From the NCBI GenBank assembly GCA_003993805.1, contig RSEF01000020.1, positions 12,581,655-12,645,654 on the forward strand: a DNA stretch of 64,000 bases, read 5' to 3'. The notes below the pieces were generated by a model. It was not told the origin of the DNA. It was given only the letters and a program-made list of their open reading frames with translations, and made no database searches. A program made the translations under genes and the position numbers. This DNA is from Himantopus leucocephalus (Eukaryota > Chordata > Aves > Charadriiformes > Recurvirostridae). Shown here in pieces: positions 25,701 to 37,706 of this stretch. Within the stretch, counting starts at the first letter, position 1; the number at the start of each line of letters is the position of its first letter.

Positions 25701-28700
25701 ACTTCTGATCTAGGCTGAATTGAAAGCCTGAACACTGATTACTCGGTCATTACAAAGAGGAGAAAACGTCTTCTAACCCTGGGGGAAGCTAAAAAATCCT
25801 TAGCTGGAGAGGGAATGGAGATGTACCTGCAGCTGAGCAGTACCTCCATAAGAAGCAGAAATCAGCTCCTCTGCATTTCCCTCCACCTTGAAAGGCCCAT
25901 TTCTGGTAAGAAGCTTGTGTCTTGGCTCCAGCGGATGTTAGGTCGAAGTTGAAACTACGCAGCTATTTTACTTATTTATTTTAAACACAAATATTCAGAA
26001 ATACAATAAACTGAAGCTTCCAAATACTTCGACTGTTAAATAATTGCTCCCTGGAAGCTTAAAACCTACTTTGTTCACACATTGCAGGAGTGAGACCTAG
26101 CAATTTGATGTTTTAGCAAGCTGACCGCAAAAGCTTTTGATTTTTTTGGTACTTCTCCCCTCCCCAAAAAATCCCTTATCTTAAAATGTCTTCTAGAGTT
26201 TAAAAAGAAACCCACTTGTTTCCTCTCAAAAGCGAAACATTCACTTTATTCCACTATGCAGAGAGAAGAAAAGTTCAGAAAACTCCTGTGGGTCAAATGT
26301 CAGCTCTCTTTGGCTTTTCTTCTCTTGCTTTAAGTTCTCCAAACACTGATCAATATTTGCTGTAAAACTCAGTACAGAGCAGGTGAGTTACGAATGGAGT
26401 TTCATTAATTGAATCCCTCTGTGTCCCTTCCTGCTTATTTGTTCAGATCAAATCTTCGAGGTTAGCTGAGCCTTAAGTTTTGTGTGTGTTTGTTTTAAGG
26501 ATCACATAACTTTGTGTTCTCCACTGAAGTAAGAATGACATTCCTAATTAGCACAGCAAGTAATCACATTAAGTTAGAAGATGCTTCTTGCTCATCTGCT
26601 TACAGCTGATCTTTGATGACCCAGCTTGAACAGTGGGAGAGATGATCAGGAAACTCTTCAAGGTTCAGAGGGGAAAAAGCTTGGGACAGTGCACTTGATC
26701 AATGTCACTGCGAGTGTCAAGAGATGGTCATTATTGCCCTGTAGATTTATTGCTTAGGTCAAAGCAAATTACTTTCTCTCTTCTTAAGCTTTTTCCTGGC
26801 TATGTTTTTAATCTCTACCCTTCTTTTATTCTACTGCCCCCTCTGCTATTTTGCAGGTTGATTGTGGGCTCACATGGGGGACAAGGGAACCTCTTCAGCA
26901 AATGGAAAACCTGAAGTTTTGGCAAAACAGCTCCTAGAAATCAGGATAAAGGTATCTTCCATTCTATGGAATTATTCTGCATTCTCCATGGGCGCACAAA
27001 CTCATACCTAAAAATAAAGAGACGAGCCATTTGTTTTGCTTGCACTGGTTCAGTGGCACAGATGTGATTATTTTCAGGTGATAAAGCCTGTCTCTGACAC
27101 TGCAGCTTTTTTTTATTATTATTATTTATATAAGCACAGTACTGCATTGCCCAGAAAAAAAAAAATCCGGTAAAAATGCAAGACAAGATGTTTTTTATAA
27201 GGCATTTGTACCAAAATATAACTAAAACATACACTTCCAGGGCACATCTTCAAGTGCTTCACAGGAAAAGACTGCACAGAGCGAACACACTAAACGCCAG
27301 TCATCGCTTCGCAAAAGCCTACTGCTACTACTGCACTGCGAAATCCAGGCTGAAGGAAAAAGTCTTTCTTGCTTTCACGTTCAAAGAAACAACCCTCCCA
27401 CCACCCCTCTTTACTTTTATTCATGTAGATATTCATGGAATGAAGAAATCTGGAGTATTACAATAGGAAAAGAGAGCGAGCCTTTCAAAACAAAGATAAG
27501 TTTTGTTGAACCTGAGGAAACAGAATACATAAAACACATGTTTGAGTGCAGTTTTCTTATTATTCCTTTTGTGAATTTTCTACAATTATTCAAATGAATA
27601 AATCTTATTACTTGTCACAGGGCAGACTTTTTCCCCATCAACGCCTGGGAGCACTCATACAGCAGACAGTCCTGCCTACAAATCTCCAACTTAACCTGCA
27701 CCACCACTACTGCCGGGTTCCAGCTTCTCTTCTAGAGATGAGATTGTACAAAGTCTCTACTGAATTTGGTGGGAGAGATAAAGACCTATCAGAAGAAAAG
27801 GTGAAACATCAAAACTAAGTGTCAGTTTAAGGAACAGATTAAAGGATGCCAGAGAAGTGCTTAAAGGCATACAGTCTGTACTTCGAAACACAAACAGCAG
27901 CAACACCAGTCAGGCTTTCCAAAATCACGGGGACTAGAATAGTGTACATGTATTTCTGACCTTGCCAATGATACATTGTAAATATACAATCAGAAATTTT
28001 TCGCCTCGTAGGAAAGTCTTCATGTCAGAAAGACAATGCAAATGTAAAGAAACCTCATAAAAATATTGAATCCTGTAACTGTCACCATAAGAACAATAAA
28101 ATTAACCCGTATTTCAGAGAGTTTTTCTACTAAGTTATGATGAATATCAAAATGTTTCAGGTGTTTTTCTTTTTCCAAAATATTGAGGTTTACAACTTGT
28201 TTCCGTTAACAGTTTATGGAGCTACTATAGCCATAGAAGAACTCTAAAAAGCAACCTTTCAGAACAACCGTAGGGTTATTTCTCCAAAGAGCAGCTTTTA
28301 CATACAAAATGTGAAATTTCTAGGTATTCATTCAAGTTGAGCAATAACAGAAAACCAAGCATAGGTGATGGTAGACAGTGAACTCATATTATGCAGGCAA
28401 GACAAATGTTCTATTAACTCACAGTTCCCTCTATAGGTTTATCATATAGAAGTACATTTTATAAATACAATATTCACACTGAAAGGAGAAGGGATTTCAT
28501 CTTCATTACAAAGGCAATGTATTCATATCATCCACCTGTGTCTTTCTTAGGGTGTTAGCTCTCTAATCAGCATATGTAGGGGAACATGCAGAGCATCATG
28601 CCTACCCTACGTGCGTGACTCTGCCTCACCTCTGACTTCAGAGCAGCCTAGTCAGTGGGATAAGGGAAGCACCTCCAGTTGTACACTGTGAATATTGTGG

Positions 28701-30423
28701 TTTCCCAGTCTTAGACTAGTCACAGAAACAGGATCAAACAGAATCAGTAATACAAAGTGTGTGCAAACAAAGAGAAACGAGATAACGGCAGAAGAGTAAA
28801 GAATTTCTCATTTGAGAAAATATTGGGAATGATATGCTGGTCTCAGGTATTCTGTATCTTTATATTAAGAGCTAGTGTCCCAGGTTTGCTTTATCATACA
28901 GAATGGAGTTTTATAAGAGAAATAGCGAAGCTAGAGTTTTGATTCACTATATATTCCACATTTACAATGTTTCAGTTTTTCAGAATTTGTGGTGCGTCAT
29001 GTTTATAATTCCCTGGCGACTTGCATTGACTCTTCAGTCAGACTGAATTGGTACACATATTGCTTACCTTTTGGGGAGATTTTGGCAGAGGGTTATAGCT
29101 CATGGAAGTAAAATTTTAAGGCAAAAGCATAAGAAGTAATTTATTTCAAACACGAATGAAGTGTACTGGCATGAAACAGAGATCTAAGCCTAGAACTTTA
29201 ATAGTGTCCTGCTGATGTTGAGGAATAAACACGTAGTGTATAATATCATGCATTTATCCTATAGGCAGGTTGGCTGTGTTGCTAAATACAAAATGCTAAT
29301 TTTTGGGCACTTATATGTTGACAATCACAAAACTACAAAAAGGCACAGTAGGAATTCTCTGCTATTCTAATATATGGTAAAATATGACCAAGTTATTTGA
29401 ATTGCACAGGAGGCTGGGGAGCAGTAAAATGGGCTTGCAACTAGATTGTATAATGAAGTCCATGGAGGTTGAGTAGAAGTTCAGAAAACTATATTAACAT
29501 AAAAAAAATTAATTAGGAAGGCAAGGCCTTAATTCTAGCAATAACTTTCAGGTTTTAGAATATACATCATTTTGCATAACAAGAGTCAACTTTTTCAAAG
29601 AGCTTCATCAGAAAGTAGAAAAGAACATCTTTGATAAGGGGACAGTTTGCTTTTTTTTAGCCATGTAGAAAAGTGACACATTAGAAATAAAGGAGGAGAA
29701 TTGTACTTCATAATGCCTTTTATGATTGCACAGCACCAGGAAAACATACTTTTGGTCATTGCAAAATTTCTATTTTATTACAGTGCCCACAAAATGCCAA
29801 TGAGCAAACTGATTTCTAATCACCAGAGTAGCAAGATTCTGGAACAGCTTCCTGAATTAGTGACTGAGTTTTTAAAACTGATCATAATGTTTTTATAAAC
29901 AAGATGATAGGACAATGACTGATTACGCAGAAAGTTGCTTTTGGTGCAATGTGCCCACATTATTTTTCCCCCTTTCTGAGTCCAGTTTTCCAAAAGCTTA
30001 TTATACCTATCTTATTAATTTATCCAAGCAGACATCACAATGGAATACAGAAAGAAAAAAGGCAACTATAGGTCTGCACACCCACCAACCCACGAGCCAT
30101 CTGCATTTCTGAAGTGACAGCTTTGTTGTCAGAAATACCTGGAAACAGGAACCAAACTGAAATTCTACACAAACAACACAATTTGAGCAGCTCAAGCAAC
30201 AATATTCCCACCACGAATTGGGAAGTCTTGGAGCTTAACACGCACAGCTGGGATTTTGTTTTGGTACATTATCGAGAGAAAGGCAAACTTTACAGTACTA
30301 GATGAAAAGCACCCATACGGCTTGCTGCACGCTTTGGTTCCAGCCAGTTTAGGTATATAACTATTTCTCCAATTTACTATTTCCTAAGCACATTCTATTA
30401 CAATACCATTCCCCACTCCACAC

Positions 30424-30456
30424 AGAAAAAAAGAAAGAAAAAAAAAAGGAGAGGGA
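30424..30456 (+). repeat. Purine tract, A-rich
   Basis: Thirty-three consecutive purines, mainly A with scattered G, ending GGAGAGGGA. It is an ordinary low-complexity tract in an AT-rich region. Confidence 0.8.
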
Positions 30457-31978
30457 CACTATTAGTCCTTCCCTCAAACTCACAGTTTTCCCCCAGCCAG
30501 CAGAGCACTGCACCCTTCTAAGAGATGTAGTTGTCTAAAGAGCAAAACAGGGGCCACAGGCCCCCATAAGAGTTTTGGCCGAGTCATCCAGGTTCCTCTA
30601 ATCACTGCTGATACAACACAGTCCCTCTTCACAACCCAGTAATCACAAGCTAGCCCTGACTATTATGTTTCTCAGCCCATCCAGAACACTTCCAGGTGAC
30701 TTCATTAAGGAGACATCATTAAATAGCACTTTAATTACCAGCCTGATTAAGACAACAGCGTGCCTAGCTTTCAAGCCAGAGAATTGTAAATAAAAGCAAA
30801 GAAACACTTAGCATTGACAATACTTACAGCCTCTTTTGTTCTCAGCCCATTAATCACCGTCTCAGGTTAGGGAGTTTAAGAACAATTTGGCAAGACTATA
30901 ACTTCAATAAAGCTTAAGAAAAAAATAACTGTTTCTTTTTTAAAATGTATAGATATGCCTTCAGCTATGCTTCAGAAATGGTTTAGAATTCATTTCTAAG
31001 CCAGAAACTGTAACAATACATCTTATTATTAAATGTGAAACACAGGGATTCAGCTGCCAAATAAATCTCCAGTAGTACAAAGTCCTCCAGGACTGTCTTC
31101 TGTTCCACCTCCGAGTTTTTTTTATCACATGCTGCCTAAGGCCCAATTCCTGCAGTAACTTTGCCCACCTCCAGAGCCTCTCTCCTCCGCCTCCTCCTTC
31201 TACTCCTATTGTTCGGTTATTTGTTAAATCATTTTTGTCAAGATAATTGGACTTTCCAGAGCTTGATGCACCGATTTAAGGTGAAAGGGACATATTTACT
31301 TTCTCACACAGAGCCAGTGAATCAATTTCCCTCCTGGCAGCCTCCCTCTAATAAAAATGTTTTTCTCTCTTTTTACTTAAAAGCTCATAAATACCTCTTT
31401 GGTAGAGAAAGTCTCTAACCTTTGTGCCTCGATGCTGTACCTTTGTGAATGACAAAATGAACTCACCAAAGGTATGGACTTTGGAAAGATGAATTGTGTA
31501 TTTAAACAAGTTTGCCTTCAGCACTCTCTCCCCCACTTTGCCTTCTGCAGAGCTTACCCATCGCTCTTGTGTCTGCACCCCTTCCTTGTGCCCAGAGCAT
31601 TTTCAAACAGAGATGAAAACACCAGAAGCAAATGTTTTTTTCTTCCTCATAAACACAGAACACGGACAAATATCTGCTAATGCCAACACATATTATTTTC
31701 TGCTTCTTGGCTCTTGGAAAGTTTGTTATCAATGTTATCAGGACTTGGTGGATATATGGAAAAGAAAAGCATTTCTATCACACCTGTTGACCGCAGAATG
31801 TTCTGGTGAAAAAATAGTGGATGGGTTAAACACACTTCTTCCACCTCTTTGTCCTCCAGACTCTTTTTTCCATTTCAGAGTTATAACGATGGAAGTATAA
31901 CGTGATTATCTTTTTCTAAGATATTCTAACATTTTAACAATGGTAAACTCATTTAATATTAATTTTGCTCTGTGACCT

Positions 31979-31994
31979 AAAAAAAAAAAAAAAG
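31979..31994 (+). repeat. A16 homopolymer
   Basis: Sixteen A, followed directly by GCTTTTTT. I see no retroposed gene body upstream that would make it a poly(A) tail. Confidence 0.85.
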
Positions 31995-34900
31995 CTTTTT
32001 TCTGAGATGGCTAAAGAAGCTTTACCTTTACATTTTTCATAAGGAGAAGGGAGAGCAAGAAGAGCAAGTGGCTAGCTGTGGGTTACAAGGAACTCACGTC
32101 TTGGAGTCTGCTAAAGTAAACCCCCATGTGGACACAGGCTTGCCTGGACATTTAATCACTGAAATGCACCTCTGGCCCTTCTTCAGCCTTTTTCCTAAAA
32201 GCCCACATTTGCACACAGAGGCCCATGCAAATCCATCTTGCCTCATACCAAGTGTCAAGTGCCACAGGCTCCACTGTAAAAACGTCACCTCCCTAACTCA
32301 CATGTCGTGGATTCCAATTCTAGCTTTAGAAGACCCTTCATTTTTAAGAACTCCCTTGGAGAGTTCCAAAACTAAGCTGGAAAAAGCCCGGAGAAACTTG
32401 TTCATACTTTGAAGTTAGTCCTTCCTTTTGAGTGTGAGGGTGGACTGGAGACCTCCGGAGGTGCCATCTTACCTGAATGCTTTTATGTTCAGTCCCTGCT
32501 GTAAATGTCCAAGGGGACCCTCCAACATAGAAGCAACGGCCACCATCTGGCACTGACTGCATTTGCATGAGTATTTGTTAAGTAATTGCAATTGAACCTG
32601 TGTACCAGGAAGGTGAACGCTACTGCATGTTACCTGGGAATCACTGGCTATGAATTTCCATTGGAAAGTGATGTTTCTCATTCTTGAAAAGCTAAGTAAT
32701 CCTCACTTTTTCATGGAAATATGAGTAAATAATTCTGCAAGCAACTATATAACAAATCTATAATAAATTACTAATAAATTATTTTAACTGCACTTTCTTT
32801 CCTGCACTGACAAACCAGGCAGGTCAACCACTAATAAAGCAAGTTTTTCTTTCCCAGATATTTGATTTTGTACATGCACACAAACAGACATATATCTTTA
32901 TTTCAGCTTGCAAGTATCGAGCACTTCATTTTTCTACATGAGTGTCTCAGCACGTTGCTAGAACAATAAATATCTTATTCAGAAGATTTGTCCACACAGA
33001 TGTTTTTTTTCCATGAACAACAGATATCCATTCCCATATGAAAGCAAGTTATATTCATTCTATCCCCCTAGCAGGTCATTTTTCTAAGACGGTTTGTCTT
33101 CAGTGCTAAGACTATGCCTGAAAATCTCCACCCTCCCTTCACTGATTAAAATCTAGTGTTGCAATTAAGTTCAGTGTTCACTTCCAACTGGGTGTGTAAC
33201 ATGAAGAAAGGTTGTAGATCCCTCAGTTGTTTTTGTACAAGAGTGGAACATTTACAGTAATGCTCTGCAGTGTCCCTTTCTGCAGCGCTCTTGCGCGAAG
33301 AAGTTCAGCTGCCATCAGGGTGCCTTACTGATACCCATAAGTACCTTTAGCTTCAGTAATTGTTCAATTATTAGACTTGTTTGACTCATTACGGTTCACA
33401 GCTCAAAATTGAGACAAACTCCTCATGCCTGAAACTTCTCTAAAAATGAAAGGACGATGTAAAGTAGTTTCTTTGCATGCCACAGTCTTCCAGAAAATTG
33501 AATTTTTCTCTGCCAAAATATTTCTACTCTTTGATGATTCTCGGAGATGTTTCTCAAGATAGCCTTTGCTGAAATTATTTCTTTTTGTTCTTGATGGGGG
33601 GGAAACAATGCTTTATTCTTTCTGTATTTAAAGATTAATAGCTTGATGGTGGGTAGCTCTAAAGTGATACTTGCTGGAACAGTACAAGTGGTTGAGGATT
33701 GTAAGCAATATAAAAGCTCAAAAAATAACTTGTTTAAACAAACTAGAACAATTTATACAATTAACAAAGAGAAGAGAGATGTTGCACAGTGTCTCATGAG
33801 TTTTTCCCCAAATAAATCCAAAGTGAAGAACAAAACGTACACTTGGTGACAGGGAGGTATCATTAAAACGAAGCTGAAAAAAAGAGTTGAGGATCAAGCC
33901 TAAATTTAAGTTACTTATGTTATGGTACCATTTGCGATGCCCCTCTCATGCCACGAGGTAGCTGCCAACTAGTTCTGCTGCAACACCAAGGAAGATGGAG
34001 GTGGTGGGGGAACAGCAATAGGAACGGGTTCTAAGGTTATGTGACAAGAAAATGCAGAAGCCCCAAATTAACTGAGATTAAGCCATTAACCCCGCTAAAA
34101 TTCAGTTTTTATTTACACTACACAGAGGTCAAGGGTGTAATAACCATTTTATTAGTATGGATTTGCAGTCCTTTTGTAAGCCTGTGTCATAGCCTTAACG
34201 CTAAGTAGATGTACAAGTTCAGAGTGTTAATTATTCATTCAGCAGAAGCAGAAACAAAACCTAATTTGGAATGAGAAGCATCATTGCTGTCAGCGACCTT
34301 TTCTGGTTTAATTACAGTTCCCTGCCTTGGCTTCTTCATGGAGTTCCTGCTATATTTTTCATATCTTTAACTCCAAGCTCTTTAAAATGTTTGCTGTCAT
34401 AGACAGTTTATGTTAAAAAAAAATACGCTTTGCAATAAAAGATTCCTATCTTTTTTTCCTATTCTAACTCCTATATCTTCCTCATTTTTTTCTAAACAGA
34501 GTATATAGGAAACAGCTCATTGGCTTTTTTCCTTCTAAAGGTGCAATGCCATTCAGCCCCTGCTGGACTTCTTTTTCTGTAGGTGGAGCTTTTAAAACTT
34601 AAGAAGGGTAATTTGGAGCAGAAAAGGATCAAGATATTCATTACTAGAAATTTTTTCTATGTTCTGCCCTTTATTTTCCACATCCACTGTGTGTGCATCA
34701 CGTAGGGTATGTAACTGTCTAATCTCCTGATTTTGCAGGGAAACATTTTTTATCCATTATATCTTGGTTCTTTATACAATTGAAGCACATCAAAACACAT
34801 ACTAAACTGAAAGCACTGAAAGATGTTAGAAAATTTCCTCTAAGTTTTTATGCTTTTTAAGACAAAATTTAATGAAAACAAACAATCAAATTCTCATAAG

Positions 34901-37611
34901 TGTCTTAAATATGAGGAAATGAAAGAATTGAAAGTGGTTGGATAAATGCTCCCAAATGTGATCAAAAATATTTTATTTGAAAAATTTGTGAATTTTTCAT
35001 TTGTTTCAGGAAAAAAAAATAGTTTGGTTTATCCAGTGGAAAAAAATACAAATGTTTTTTCAACACTAACCAGTTTTTAAAAAATAAATAAACGAAAAAT
35101 GTGACATGTTAAAAATCTAAACAGCAAGCAATACCATAGTATGCCTGACTAAATCTATGCTATTATGATTCTTTAAATGAATTCACAAAATTAGCTGTGA
35201 TTATGCCATACTGAATGCAATTTTGATTTACAGAGTCGAATCAGTTCAGTGCAGGGCTAGATCCTGAAAACAGGTTGGTACACAGACCCCTACAGAAACT
35301 TTGGAGCTTTACAGTAAATGTTTGTGAAAAGAAGTCTTTGGATAATATAATACACCCATTTTAATGTCTCCCTCTTCATAATAAACTGACTGTGAAATTG
35401 CAGCACAATAGCCATTGACCAAGAGTACTGCTGTGAACCTGAAGTGAACATGTATATTATGATTAAGAATAAGAGCAAATTATAAAAATAACATGCAGAT
35501 TTAAAGCCAGCAGTCCAACTTAAACAGCTTTTAGCATTATTCCAGGTCTGCACATTTGAAAATTATTATATAAATTATATACTAGTGGGAATATGAAAAA
35601 TATTATTTATTGGTTCTTGGTATTAAGTAAAAAATTATTTCAGTAACTAGATCCCTCAGGCTGAGTATTCATTGGAATGATACATCTCATTGCTCAGCCA
35701 GCTTATAATACAAACTGAAGCTGTTTTTTCCCTTTAGAGCAAAATGTTCATAAAATCAAAACTGCACTATTTCCTCCAAAGCCTGAACTAAGTAAACACC
35801 TATTTCAAAAAATCCCATCTTTGGCATTCTGTCATTGTTCCTGTACATTCTCTGATGGTATTTGAAGATCTTCCTTCAGTAGATGGACACAAATGTGTTC
35901 TTTTCCAACTCTGTAATTTTTTTCTTAGCCATTAGAGGCTTCTGACTTTTAGGCAGCTGCTCAGTAATTAGCAGCAGGCTTGCTGTCAGCTCCTGTGCCA
36001 AGGCAGCGGTGGGAGATGCACCACCACCTGCAGCACCTGTACAATAACCTCACTGGACAGAAGCGTGGCGAGAATGGGCCCAGCCAGGCGTGGTCTGGTT
36101 TGGATGCACTGGGTTGCAGCATCCTCAGAGTCCCTGGACTTGTGAAATACGGTGATTGTCATCATAAGCAATGGTATTTACTGACTTGCCCGATTTCACA
36201 CACAGCCTTGCATCATTAAGGAAAGTATTATCATTTTACTGAAGCCTTCAGCATGGGGATTCTGCCCACCACGTGGCATTTGTCAGGTCAGTTATTAGCG
36301 TCATATTATTTGGCATGTCAATGTGAAGGGAAAATTCATTGCACTGGCTATGGATTTCAACATTTTGATAATATTTTTGAGTTCCTCATGTTTCCACATA
36401 GTTGAGGAAAGAGACAATAACAGTCAGTTGAGTTACAGCTCCTAACAACCTCCTATTTTACCAGGATGACGTCACATTTTTGCACAGTAACATTTCCTCT
36501 TCCTCCTGCTAAGCAGCCTAACCATGAGCCGTTCTTTCATTTTATTTTTTTTTTGCTTTATCTCAGGGCCAAATAAATAATATTTTCAAATGCCAGGGCT
36601 GTACAGGACATAAGAATGGTGAAACTACCAGAAGGTACAGGAAGCACTCAGTACTATGTGAAAGAAGCTTTCTCCTACATGTAATGAATATACACTGGCA
36701 TTGAGGAAGAGCCAGAGCATGCAACAGAAAAATTGGGCTGAACTCTACTCAACTAAATGCACCGAACGTTACTAACAGAGACAGGGATTTAAGCAACCAG
36801 GATACAACCCAGAACACGTGCCACAGTAGCTCAAACGTGCTTTTTCTAAAGATGTAACCATTTTAGTCCGACTTTGAAATAGTACTATGATATGCCAGGG
36901 ACAGACTAGCGAAACTTAAACCAAGTCACCAGCCTACTCTGGTGGAGACCTCAAAAAGATGTTACCCACACACGTGGGTACGTGCATCCAAGAGTGGCTC
37001 CACGGCCAGGTCCTGTCCCACAGAGCAGCTTCTCAGCAGTTAATGCCAGAATAACAGGAAGTCTGACTGCACAATACAACCAATGTACCAAGCACCAGTT
37101 TTAGAAAAAATGAATACTGCATCAGTCTTGTGAAGTAACTGGTCCCAGTCCCATGTAATGTCCCTGCACTCCAGACTGATTAGGAACCATAAAAAGTGGA
37201 TGCACTTTTAACCTTGTTCACATATTTGCTGTAAGCAAAATCAAAAGGGCTACAAAAAGCAGCTACCTTCAAAACCAGAAGGATAGAACACATGTCTGGA
37301 GACTAGGAAGAAAAAAAGCCCAACCTCTCACAGATATTTCCTAATAACGCCAGTGGCTTTGTGCTCCCTTGGTGAGCTTAAAAACCACAAGTAAGCTCGG
37401 AACATCATCAACCTGAGCTAGACTAAATCAATACTGGTAAATATTCTCAGAAGGTTACTTTCCCATTCCCGCTACCAGAAGAAAAACATGCTAAATGGCA
37501 TTTGCGTCCAGCTATATTCGCACTTAAAACACTGAGGGTAAACTGCTTAGTGTTTCAGACACAGGAGGCAGAAGCACAAGTGTCAGCTGGCTCCAGCTCT
37601 TTTCCCTGCCT

Positions 37612-37706
37612 GGAGCGAGGTAACCGCTTCCCCAAGCATGGAAACTGAGGCATCGGGTGGAGGGACTGGCCTGCTTTCTAGCCCCATTCTGCGTGGATTC
37701 AACTGG
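37612..37706 (-). mobile_element. MIR SINE fragment (probable)
   Basis: The plus strand holds GGAAACTGAGGCA (37640-37652), which equals the MIR core as I remember it, preceded by GAGGTA (37617-37622) and CCCC at the expected side. It is followed about 42 bases later by GGATTCAAC (37695-37703), the reversed pol III B-box region. In MIR that distance is about 53, so a small deletion is implied. Order and orientation match the 2612-2805 element, also minus strand. The middle part is strongly diverged, so a chance 13-mer match cannot be excluded without alignment. Confidence 0.5.

Larger units (their letters stand above)
19796..37611. other. Gene-free single-copy stretch
   Basis: I can support no gene. 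The longest frame (31496-31900 plus, 134 codons) has no recognisable domain and an antisense frame across part of it; nearby frames such as 32068-32412 and 27546-27818 also match nothing. Landmarks are enhancer-like motif clusters at 20205-20320, 26520-26630, 30690-30795, 34210-34330 and 35925-35990. Other features are a GAGAGG-type purine run near 22787-22807, a G6A13 run at 23769-23787, a TTA/ATT-rich patch at 27109-27130, a 33-nt purine tract at 30424-30456, a GC hairpin GGGGCC-ACA-GGCCCC at 30550-30564, A16 at 31979-31994, and a hairpin TACCCAC-ACAC-GTGGGTA at 36963-36980. Confidence 0.6.

Noticed and set aside
31496..31900. 134-codon plus-strand open frame, the longest outside the CR1
   Set aside because: No recognisable domain; an antisense frame and other-frame ORFs overlap it, and about one frame of this length is expected by chance in this composition.
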